Under the pieces are notes generated by a model that was not told where the DNA came from, ran no database searches, and worked only from the letters and a program-made list of their open reading frames with translations. From an uncultured Ignavibacteriales bacterium (lineage in GTDB: Bacteria; Bacteroidota; Ignavibacteria; Ignavibacteriales; Ignavibacteriaceae), in NCBI GenBank assembly GCA_903915485.1, contig CAIWTC010000513.1:1-12475 (forward strand): DNA of 12,475 bases, given 5' to 3'. Numbering within the stretch: position 1 is the stretch's first letter; every line of letters begins with the position of its first letter. Positions 7,101 to 12,475 of this stretch are shown here, piece by piece. The position numbers and the translations under genes are program-made.

Positions 7101-8883
7101 AAGCAAAGAGATTAAGTTGTTCATCCAATGTGATGATAGTATCAGAGATAGAGTTCACCAGAGTTCTTAGAATGTTTTCTGAAGCAACAGTTTTGTTTTT
7201 CAGTCGGGTTGACTCTGTTATGTTTCTTATATAAGCAATTACTCTTTGATTGTCATAAAATATTAACCGTACTTCGAATATTTCTTCAACAAGGCTTGTC
7301 GAAATAGAGTATTCAAATACAACAGGTAATTTAGTGGTAAAACAAAGATTGATATTAGTAACAAAATCCAGGAATAAAGGTACAGTAAGGGCTTCGGATA
7401 TATGGCACCCGATGAATGCCTCGATTGGGTAAAGTAAGTCGGCCTCGTTATTAACGATGTAATCCAGGAATATCAATTCCTTAGAAATAACAAAAATATT
7501 GTCGGGGAGTGAATTTAAGAAGATGCTTAATCGTTTTTCGTTTTCTTCTGCTTTTATAATACTGAATTGTCTGGACTCGATATCGGCAATAGTTCCAATC
7601 ATTTGTACCGGCGTTTCATCCTCATCATATTTGGATATTTTGCCGTGTTCAGAAACCCAAGCGTAGCTCCCATTATTTTTTAACAAACGGTATTCTGCAC
7701 TATACGCAGACACTTCGCCATTCAGATAATTGGTCAATGTTTCGAAAACCATTTTTTCATCATCGGGATGGATTCTGCTTTTTGGATTTTTCCAATGAGC
7801 TTCGAATTCATCATCGTTAAATCCGAACATCCGCTTAAAAGTTGTGGAATAATAATTTTCGCCTGTATGGATATTCCATTCCCATAAACCTAATTCTCTG
7901 GCTTCCATTGCAGTTTCAGTTCTTAGGTGATGTTGAATGTATTTATCACGATTCGACTCTTTTTTAATCATCGCACCAATGGCGGTTATGGCTGTTTTCA
8001 GTAAGTTGATATCGGACTCAAGCCATTCCCGCTCAAAAGTGCAATCGTCAAACCCGACGAATCCTGTTGGCATTCCTCCTATATAAATAGGAATTATTAA
8101 CATCGAAATAATGTGTCGGCTTTCTAATAGGGATATTGATTGGGCGTCAGGATTATTTGAATTTATTATAAAATATGGGCCATTTTTTAATAATTCATTT
8201 TTAAATATATCCAACTCACAAATGGGAGTATTCCTCATTAGTGGGTTTAAGAGTTGCGATTCTGTTCCTTTTGACACCCATTCAATATCCATCCTGGCAA
8301 ATGTTTTCTTCGTTTCATGGTCCTCGTGAATGTTAAACAGATAGCACCTGTCTGCGCCAACTGTTTCGCCGAGAATATCTATTGCCTGCTGAAGACCGGT
8401 GCGAGTATTTTCATTAATAAGTAATGCTTGTGTTGCTAATGCAATTCCATTTAATATTTCACCGCTCTTTTTTTGAACACCAAGTAATTCCTTTTGATGA
8501 GTTATGTCATTAATAATAGTTACAATTTCGATTATATTTCCAAGCGTATCAATCGTTGCGGTATGTTCCCATCGCTGCCATCTCCATCCAATATTAGTTA
8601 AGGTTCTGTACTCATTTACGGTTTTATAGGGAGCGTATCTAAGCCCTTCAAATGTAGTAAGAGAAAGTTGAATATCATCAGGATGAACCGGTGGATTAAA
8701 ACAGGTACCCAACAGGTGACTTTTCTTTTTATTGAAACAAGAACAATAGGCTTCATTCACATATTTCAGCCTGCCATCAGCATCAATTACTGTTACCAGA
8801 TAATTCTCCGATTCCAGGTGGCAATCGGACAAAATGCTCTGATAAAAGCATGTGAAATTCTTTGTATTTTTCGTTCCGGACAT
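4165..8883 (-). CDS. Giant multi-PAS/GAF sensor histidine kinase
   Basis: Protein of 1572 aa with no evident membrane span or signal peptide, so probably a cytoplasmic sensor. Domains seen, with rough limits: PAS (20-130, HPDD and IINDIT), GAF (145-305), PAS (325-440, IHPDD), PAS (448-558, YIRNITE), PAS (570-685, VCRDIT), PAS (700-812, IHPDD, MLDIT), PAS (820-935, IIHDITG), PAS (945-1065, ERDIS), PAS (1072-1190, YRDITEK) and PAS (1200-1325, FEDVT). HisKA follows with ASHEFRTPLAAI (H1355), then HATPase with NLIGNAIKYSP (N1473), DKGMGI (1501-1506) and GTGLGLPIV (1529-1537). There is no receiver of its own, so phosphate must go to a partner, most simply the receivers of the next genes. PAS and GAF domains commonly bind small ligands, haem, flavin or other proteins; which of these act here cannot be told. 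The start is ATG 8883, with no SD, as is common in Bacteroidota, and a promoter-like sequence just upstream. Confidence 0.95.
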   Translation of the reverse strand: MSGTKNTKNFTCFYQSILSDCHLESENYLVTVIDADGRLKYVNEAYCSCFNKKKSHLLGTCFNPPVHPDDIQLSLTTFEGLRYAPYKTVNEYRTLTNIGWRWQRWEHTATIDTLGNIIEIVTIINDITHQKELLGVQKKSGEILNGIALATQALLINENTRTGLQQAIDILGETVGADRCYLFNIHEDHETKKTFARMDIEWVSKGTESQLLNPLMRNTPICELDIFKNELLKNGPYFIINSNNPDAQSISLLESRHIISMLIIPIYIGGMPTGFVGFDDCTFEREWLESDINLLKTAITAIGAMIKKESNRDKYIQHHLRTETAMEARELGLWEWNIHTGENYYSTTFKRMFGFNDDEFEAHWKNPKSRIHPDDEKMVFETLTNYLNGEVSAYSAEYRLLKNNGSYAWVSEHGKISKYDEDETPVQMIGTIADIESRQFSIIKAEENEKRLSIFLNSLPDNIFVISKELIFLDYIVNNEADLLYPIEAFIGCHISEALTVPLFLDFVTNINLCFTTKLPVVFEYSISTSLVEEIFEVRLIFYDNQRVIAYIRNITESTRLKNKTVASENILRTLVNSISDTIITLDEQLNLFAYYGRHINSQVILQSILSFNSENLLESNPSLILFKAQAEKSLAGASTTISFESLNFDENIISWNISLSPLRNENDNITGVVIVCRDITLMAAAEDKLTISELKLLEAQNIAKLANWEYDIETDEMNWSDYMFQLLEISLTSPSTNLTLLISYIHPDDIALFRSAFSLLLATHKSFNINFRVVISETTVKYVECKGVFYPALKDLSNRVLGTMLDITHLKLAEQALRDSEERFRKLFTNHSAIMLLVDTNTGNIIEANESAINFYGYPLSQICMMNITDLNADWLYQIEEEINLAANGVKSVHISPHYLSNGCIRTVEVHTSPIIINSQKILFLIIHDITGRKQAENAVLTTNQRLAAIISTSPEGIGVIAFDGKLEMVSDKLAYSHGYSQDQKNNLLGKSVFDFIDASCQEMLRENIYKLLAGESDHKIREYIAIKSDNSKFIVDINYSLLYDAAGSPSGILFIERDISESKSTIEALAQSEEKFRTIIEISPDPIALFDVDGNILMMNPIAVKMFGYDSESEVLSKSVFELIQTEDRQTALALVPEIIKKGLVRNIEFSLLKRSGEVFSAEFSCSANFSQDGSPKSIMAIYRDITEKKRAIEAVLWNERLLKLMANSSPLGFLIVDNRTDEILYFNDRFCEIWGIQHLAERMYAGELKNSEIIPDCLHVLMDIPAFKESLKPLLDEENRTVSEDEIPFTFGRMIRRLSTQIRSEEDEYYGSYYIFEDVTKAKESEEQVKKLLAKEIALNDLKSQFISTASHEFRTPLAAILSSAELLEYYSSKWTDEKKMFHLHKIQNSVGGLAYLLSDVAFLDRAESNKTPVELKESNLYEFCDDIVEEYQLANRGNNQVEYNFRLKKDSYTFDSKLLRQIITNLIGNAIKYSPALSPVTFSVEEDGAGFLLIVSDKGMGIPSEEQEFVFEAFFRAKNTSDIEGTGLGLPIVKSGVELLGGSIRFISKENEGTTFFVRIPFLDSKHE

Positions 8884-8915
8884 AAAAAATCTTTTTTTAT
8901 AAAGTCAATTAATAG

Positions 8916-8948
8916 AAAAGTTATCTCTTAACTCATCTTACGCAAAAA
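8916..8948 (-). promoter_or_regulatory. Bacteroidota-type promoter for the signalling cluster
   Basis: On the minus strand, TTTTTG (8948-8943) is followed after exactly 19 nt by TAACTTTT (8923-8916). This matches the Bacteroidota housekeeping consensus (TTTG or TTG near -33, about 19-21 nt, TAnnTTTG near -7) at all but the last base. It would start transcription roughly 25 nt before the kinase ATG, giving a short leader without an SD. The -33 box lies inside a sequence shared with another repeat locus in this window. No other good match was found before this gene. Confidence 0.45.
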
Positions 8949-9107
8949 CATATTTCCTAACTTAATAACCCCGACTTTTAAGTCGGGGAGGAAATAAAAA
9001 AATGCACTTTGCTTCAGCCAAATAGGCTAAGCATTGGGCTAAAGCCGGTTCTCGTATGTGTTTTCCCCCGACTTAAAAGTCGGGGTTATTGTAAAAAAAA
9101 CATACAA
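8941..9107. repeat. Composite palindromic intergenic repeat (REP/BIME-like) with 25-bp inverted arms
   Basis: Bases 8964-8988 and 9066-9090 are perfect 25-nt inverted repeats. Each contains its own near-perfect palindrome, ccccgactt-tt-aagtcgggg. They enclose 77 nt. The outer flank 8941-8972 matches the reverse complement of 9716-9747 at 29 of 32 positions. The flank right of 9090 resembles the reverse complement of 9671-9694, allowing one 1-nt gap. The unit thus looks like the same element as the one at 9671-9747, but with its hairpin opened and extra DNA inside. No transposase, no T-tract for a terminator and no clear target duplication directly outside the arms. REP-like elements of this shape are usually mobilised by RAYT transposases; that link is an inference. 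Confidence 0.75.
9001..9046. repeat. Inner hairpins of the composite repeat
   Basis: Between the 25-bp arms, gcttcagcc (9011-9019) can pair with ggctaagc (9025-9032) with one bulged base. The outer pair aatgc (9001-9005) and gcatt (9031-9035) offers an alternative extension. The same left arm can instead pair with ggctaaagc (9037-9045) with one mismatch, so two mutually exclusive folds exist. This gives the element a multi-stem structure as RNA or single-stranded DNA. Confidence 0.45.
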
Positions 9108-9486
9108 TAATTGCTTTCATTGCTATGCTGCATAACATGAACTCTTAAGACAGAGAAACAGTTAAACAACACTATTCTACCGTGAACTATCACCGGCACG
9201 ACGCACGATATATTGCGATTCTCAAAAATTATCACCACTCATCCGGCTATTAGTGGAAGTGATTCCATGCGCCGGGGAAAATGAAACTAAGTCCATTCGC
9301 AAACCAGAAAAATTCTGTTTATCACCCCGCATCTCAGAATCCCTTTGAAACAGAGGAGTATATTTAGCTTTAATGTATTTTAGTGAAACCAAAATTCTTT
9401 TACACTTAATACAAATAATGTTAAAATACTCAACCAAATAATGGCGAAAACAAAGTTGACCAGTTTCTTTTGCACTATGCAAGTGT
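9108..9486. other. Intergenic stretch without a convincing gene
   Basis: About 380 bases between the composite repeat and the candidate small membrane ORF. The minus strand has an open frame 9482-9222 that can start only at TTG, without an SD. Its product (86 aa) has a CxxC pair in IICIKCKRI and a later FSPAHGI, but no recognisable complete domain. The plus strand has only very short frames, for example 28 codons from 9281. I see no clear promoter, terminator or tRNA. Confidence 0.4.
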
Positions 9487-9624
9487 CTAGGTGAATAACA
9501 GTACTAAAATTACACTCATAGAAAGCCCAAGCCATAAAATCAATTCTTTGATTTGAGCATTCTTATTGACAGAAGGTTCCGTCGACATCGAATGATGATC
9601 TGTGTTTGGAAAAGATTTAGACAT
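9487..9624 (-). CDS. Candidate 45-aa single-span membrane protein
   Basis: A short ATG-started frame on the minus strand, too short for a usual length cutoff. The product has a polar first half (MSKSFPNTDHHSMSTEPSVN) and a hydrophobic C-terminal segment (about residues 28-44, ILWLGLSMSVILVLLF) ending two residues before the stop. This is a tail-anchored layout with the N-terminus probably in the cytoplasm. The sharp polar/hydrophobic division is unlike random AT-rich translation. Upstream is only a weak purine run (GAAAGAA, about 8 nt before the ATG) and no strong promoter. It lies between the two palindromic repeat loci, on the same strand as all other genes. I do not recognise a family, and no function is proposed. 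It could be a chance ORF. Confidence 0.45.
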   Translation of the reverse strand: MSKSFPNTDHHSMSTEPSVNKNAQIKELILWLGLSMSVILVLLFT

Positions 9625-9670
9625 TTTATAATTCTTTCGTTTAGATTAAGATTAATTATTCTTTAATTAC

Positions 9671-9747
9671 TTGTTATATGTTTTTCGACAATAGCCCCGT
9701 CCGCCTGTGGAGGACGGGGTTATTAAATTTGGGAATATGTTTTTGCG
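9671..9747. repeat. Single-hairpin palindromic repeat (REP-like), related to the composite repeat
   Basis: The core hairpin is 9690-9724: aatagccccgtcc pairs with ggacggggttatt over 13 bp with one G-U pair, and two more pairs form near the loop after one mismatch. Read on the minus strand, both flanks match those of the composite repeat at 8941-9107, while the inner stem differs (gtcc/ggac here, gact/agtc there). Flanking direct copies of ATATGTTTTT (9676-9685 and 9735-9744) frame it. It lies 40 nt past the stop of the secreted-protein gene, so it may stabilise that mRNA's 3' end. It lacks a T-tract, so it is not a standard terminator. Confidence 0.7.
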
Positions 9748-9763
9748 AAACATACATCAACTA

Positions 9764-12475
9764 TTATTTCAACAATGACATTTTGCGTGTAACAGTAGTT
9801 CCGGAAGCGTTGAGTGTGTAAAAATATACACCCGATGGCATAGCCGAAGCGTTCCATGTTAGTTCGTAAATGCCCGCTTCTTTATGTTCATTCTCCTGCA
9901 GAGTTGCAACAAGTCTTCCAAGGTTATTGTGTATTTTCACAGATACCATCCCTGCTTTATCCAAAGAATATTTTATTGTAGTTGTAGGGTTAAAAGGATT
10001 AGGATAATTACTTTCGACCGCAAATTTAGTTACAAAAGTTCCGGCTTCTATTGATTGTGAATATTCGAATTGACCGTCTGTGTCAATTTGTTTCAGGCGA
10101 TAATAATACACCGCAGGTTTCGTTAATGAAGTATCCTTAAATAAATATTCTTTTGGCGAATTACATACGCCATTCCCGACAACAAAACCAATACTTACCC
10201 ATCCTTTTTTGTCATTACTCCGTTCAATAGCAAAACCGCTATTGTTTTTTTCGGTTGCAGTTCTCCACTTTAAGTGTACACACTGCCCGGTAATTGCTGC
10301 AGTAAAAGCAGTTAGCTGAACCGGCAGCGCATTATTGTCGGATGAGGCCATGTAGAATGTGTTTGAAAGATTGGCTGTTGATAGAGCAGTTCTTGAAGCA
10401 GTAGGTGCTGAAGCTGTTCCTGTTCCTGTGACATGTGTTCCCGGTGCTATGCCGTTAGTAAGTGTGATAGCAAGTTTGGTAACATCAGAAATATAGGATG
10501 AGCCTACTGCGTCTCCGTGGAGTTGAATTGAAAATGGTGACCCTGTTCCGGCAAAACTGTTTGCCGTGCTTACTGCCCAATTCATATTGTGTCGGTGAGA
10601 TAGCAATATCCCGCCATCGGTGAACACATCCGGTATAGTAAATTGTGTTGCTCCGCTAGCTGAATTAAATCCAACAGAAACAGTTCCGCCTGTAGTTACA
10701 TCTCCTGAAACAAAAAAGCTTGCATCTTTCAACGCAGTTCCAAGAGGGAATCTGCCTGCCACATCTCCGCCTGCTATTGTTGATGCATCAAACCAGCGGG
10801 TAAGTGTACCGGTTCCGGTTATATAGCCGGTGGTATAAGAGAGAGTTCCTTTGGTTCCGGCAGTACTGCCGTTGCCCAAAGTAAGGTTAAAACTACCTAA
10901 GGCAATATTGCCCGCAGTCATTGTTAGAGTATTATTCACTCCGGTGCTTCCTGAAAGAGAAACTCCGGCGGTATCGTTAATCGTTAAATTATTAACAGTA
11001 ACCGGAAGTCCGCTCCCTGTTACTTGAGGAGCAATTCCTTTATATTCATAGTTTGCCCCGCTATTGTATGCACGGGTAGTTGTCTGAATGGAACCTGTTG
11101 CACCGGAGGTCGTTATACCTGCTGTATTAGCGGTTCGCAAGGTGCCTCCTGATGATAGCGTGAATGTTCCCGCACCGGTTACCGTATTTGTGCCGCAATC
11201 AATAATGCCGCTAACTGTTAAAGCATTTGCTCCAACTGCCATGGTGCCCGCGGTTAAAGCCAGTGTTCCTGCCACGGTATTTGATGAGGTAAGTGTTACA
11301 ATGCCTCCGCCAAATGTATTATTTAAAGTTAAATTATTCACGGTAGCGGGAAGTCCGGTACCGGTGGCTTGCGAAGCGGCAGTGCTGTTATAGGTATAAT
11401 TAGCTGCAGTATTAAAATTACGGGCAACTGTTGTAAGGATGGAACCGGTTGCTGTTCCTAATGCCGATATTCCGACAGTATTAGCAGTTTGTAAAGTTCC
11501 ACCGGCAGCCAAAGTAAATGTTCCTGCACCGGTTACGGTAAATGTACTTACCGCAAGAGTATTTCCTGTTGGTATTGTCAGTGTGCCTGTGATGGCAACA
11601 TTGTTAGATAAAGCTACAACACCTGCTGTGTTCGCAAGTGTCATATTAACCGCGCCGGTTAATCCGCTACCTGTAACCTGATTTGCAGTACCATTGTAAG
11701 TATAATTTGCTGTAATAGGGAAAGTGCGTGCGACAGTCGTACGGATAGAACCGGTTGCTGTGGCAACTGCCAAGGTTATCCCAACAGTATTAGCAGTTTT
11801 TAATGTTGCACCGGCTCCTAAAGTAAATGTACTTGCTCCGGTGACTATATTTGTACCACAATCAATCGTGCCGTTAATCAACAAAGTAGTCGCCGGAGCA
11901 ACTGCCAGGGTGCCAGCGGTTAGTGTTAGTGTTCCTGTCACTGTATTTGCGGCTGTCAGGGTAACAGTTCCTCCGCCAAATGTATTATTTATTGTTAAAT
12001 TATTCACGGTGGTAGGTAACCCTGCACCGGTAGCCTGTGAAGCGGCAATACTATTGTATGTGTAATTTGCTGTAGTAGGAAAAGTACGGGCAACTGTTGT
12101 TTGTATAGAACCGGTTAAGGTAGCAATTGCAGCAGTTATTCCGGCTGTGTTAGCAGTTTGTAAAGTTCCTCCGGCAGATAAAGTAAATGTACCTGCACCG
12201 GTTACTAAAAATGTACTCACCGCAAGAGTATTTCCTGTTGGTATTGTCAGCGTTCCTGTGATGGCGACATTGTTAGACAAAGCAACAACACCTGCTGTAT
12301 TTGCAAGTGTGATATTTAAGGCATTAGTAAGTCCGCTACCGGTAGACTGGTCAGCGGTTCCATTGTATGTATAATTTGCCGTTGCTGCGAAAGTACGGGT
12401 TGTAGTCTGAACAGAACCGTTTGCGCCTGAGGCAGTAATACCCGCCGTATTAGCGGTTAGTAATGTGCCACCGGC
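9764..12475 (-). CDS. Secreted beta-strand-repeat protein with T9SS sorting domain (5' end outside window)
   Basis: The C-terminal 903 aa of a larger protein; the frame stays open to the window edge, so the start and any signal peptide are not visible. The N-terminal two thirds is low-complexity, rich in Thr, Gly, Ala and Asn, built of roughly 105-115-aa repeats (GTLxTANTxGI, ATGSIxTTVARTF, ANYTYN, TGSGLxxxVNNLTI, GTLTLTAGTLAV, VTGAGTFTL), in two alternating types. This suggests an extended beta-helix or beta-solenoid surface protein. Then come a nonrepetitive region (RWFDASTIAGGD onward), an Ig/FN3-like segment (PVQLTAF, HLKWRTATEKNNSGFAIERS) and the last ~83 aa, a T9SS type A sorting domain (NYPNPFNP, IKYSL, SGVYFYTL, KMSLLK). 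In known T9SS cargo this domain is recognised for outer-membrane export and then removed. An adhesin, sheath or matrix role is likely but not shown. Confidence 0.9.
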   Translation of the reverse strand, partial: AGGTLLTANTAGITASGANGSVQTTTRTFAATANYTYNGTADQSTGSGLTNALNITLANTAGVVALSNNVAITGTLTIPTGNTLAVSTFLVTGAGTFTLSAGGTLQTANTAGITAAIATLTGSIQTTVARTFPTTANYTYNSIAASQATGAGLPTTVNNLTINNTFGGGTVTLTAANTVTGTLTLTAGTLAVAPATTLLINGTIDCGTNIVTGASTFTLGAGATLKTANTVGITLAVATATGSIRTTVARTFPITANYTYNGTANQVTGSGLTGAVNMTLANTAGVVALSNNVAITGTLTIPTGNTLAVSTFTVTGAGTFTLAAGGTLQTANTVGISALGTATGSILTTVARNFNTAANYTYNSTAASQATGTGLPATVNNLTLNNTFGGGIVTLTSSNTVAGTLALTAGTMAVGANALTVSGIIDCGTNTVTGAGTFTLSSGGTLRTANTAGITTSGATGSIQTTTRAYNSGANYEYKGIAPQVTGSGLPVTVNNLTINDTAGVSLSGSTGVNNTLTMTAGNIALGSFNLTLGNGSTAGTKGTLSYTTGYITGTGTLTRWFDASTIAGGDVAGRFPLGTALKDASFFVSGDVTTGGTVSVGFNSASGATQFTIPDVFTDGGILLSHRHNMNWAVSTANSFAGTGSPFSIQLHGDAVGSSYISDVTKLAITLTNGIAPGTHVTGTGTASAPTASRTALSTANLSNTFYMASSDNNALPVQLTAFTAAITGQCVHLKWRTATEKNNSGFAIERSNDKKGWVSIGFVVGNGVCNSPKEYLFKDTSLTKPAVYYYRLKQIDTDGQFEYSQSIEAGTFVTKFAVESNYPNPFNPTTTIKYSLDKAGMVSVKIHNNLGRLVATLQENEHKEAGIYELTWNASAMPSGVYFYTLNASGTTVTRKMSLLK
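11150..12475 (-). repeat. Long tandem repeats (~660-669 bp) inside the secreted-protein gene
   Basis: Two higher-order units are visible. For example, ttgttag in matching context occurs at 12270 and 11601 (669 apart), cctccgccaaatg at 11970 and 11304 (666 apart), and accggc with matching context near 12475 and 11815 (660 apart). Each unit encodes one pair of alternating protein repeats of about 222 aa. Long stretches match closely at the DNA level, including silent positions, which points to recent tandem duplication or gene conversion. Spacing differs by multiples of three, keeping the frame. More copies may lie beyond the window. The last unit near 11000 is degenerate. Confidence 0.85.

Noticed and set aside
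225..8931. Short plus-strand open frames opposite the kinase and regulator genes
   Set aside because: Each lies wholly or almost wholly within a minus-strand coding region with clear domain motifs, and none encodes a recognisable domain.
8941..9107. A complete insertion sequence or intrinsic terminator
   Set aside because: There is no transposase frame within or near it, only 77 nt between the arms, and no T-run after either hairpin on either strand.
9281..9367. 28-codon plus-strand frame MKLSPFANQ...
   Set aside because: Too short, with no hydrophobic segment or convincing SD, and on the strand opposite to every other gene.
11088..12374. Several plus-strand open frames opposite the repeat protein (MEPVA..., VLAVCKVPPA...)
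   Set aside because: They are mirror images of the repeated minus-strand coding frame; low-complexity codons leave the opposite strand open. Their repeating sequence follows the repeats of the real gene.
11150..12475. CRISPR-like repeat array
   Set aside because: Repeats are hundreds of bases long, diverged and in frame with a protein, without short identical repeats and unique spacers.

Overview
The window looks like chromosomal DNA from a member of the Bacteroidota, most plausibly the Ignavibacteria/Chlorobi side. The clues are a secreted protein ending in a type IX secretion (T9SS) sorting domain of the NYPNPFNPTTTIKYSL kind, large soluble multi-PAS histidine kinases, a Bacteroidota-style promoter (TTG, 19 nt, TAnnTTT) and AT-rich intergenic DNA. 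The phylum is well supported; the class is an inference. Every convincing gene lies on the minus strand, so transcription runs from high to low coordinates.

Layout in transcription order. (1) 12475-9764: the 3' part of a gene for a large, repetitive, secreted beta-strand-repeat protein that runs off the window. (2) 9747-8941: an intergenic stretch with two related palindromic repeat loci, one a single hairpin (9671-9747) and one a composite with 25-bp perfect inverted arms (8941-9107). A candidate 45-aa single-span membrane protein (9624-9487) lies between them. (3) 8883-125: four signalling genes: a 1572-aa kinase with about nine PAS domains and one GAF domain, a receiver-first kinase, a receiver-LytTR DNA-binding regulator, and a PAS kinase with a C-terminal receiver. 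The first three are separated by only 4 bp each. The fourth follows a 222-bp gap, and a strong intrinsic terminator closes the cluster at 31-1.

Working model (inference): the giant cytoplasmic kinase integrates several signals and passes phosphate to the receivers of its neighbours. The only DNA-binding output in the cluster is the LytTR regulator. The last kinase may be a separately controlled branch, because the gap before it holds direct repeats and an RNA hairpin that could mask a ribosome-binding site.

The least ordinary parts are the intergenic palindromic repeats, whose flanks match between two loci while their hairpin cores differ, the unlisted small membrane ORF between them, and the recently duplicated ~660-669-bp units of the secreted repeat protein. 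I see no CRISPR array, tRNA, rRNA, transposase or complete mobile element.
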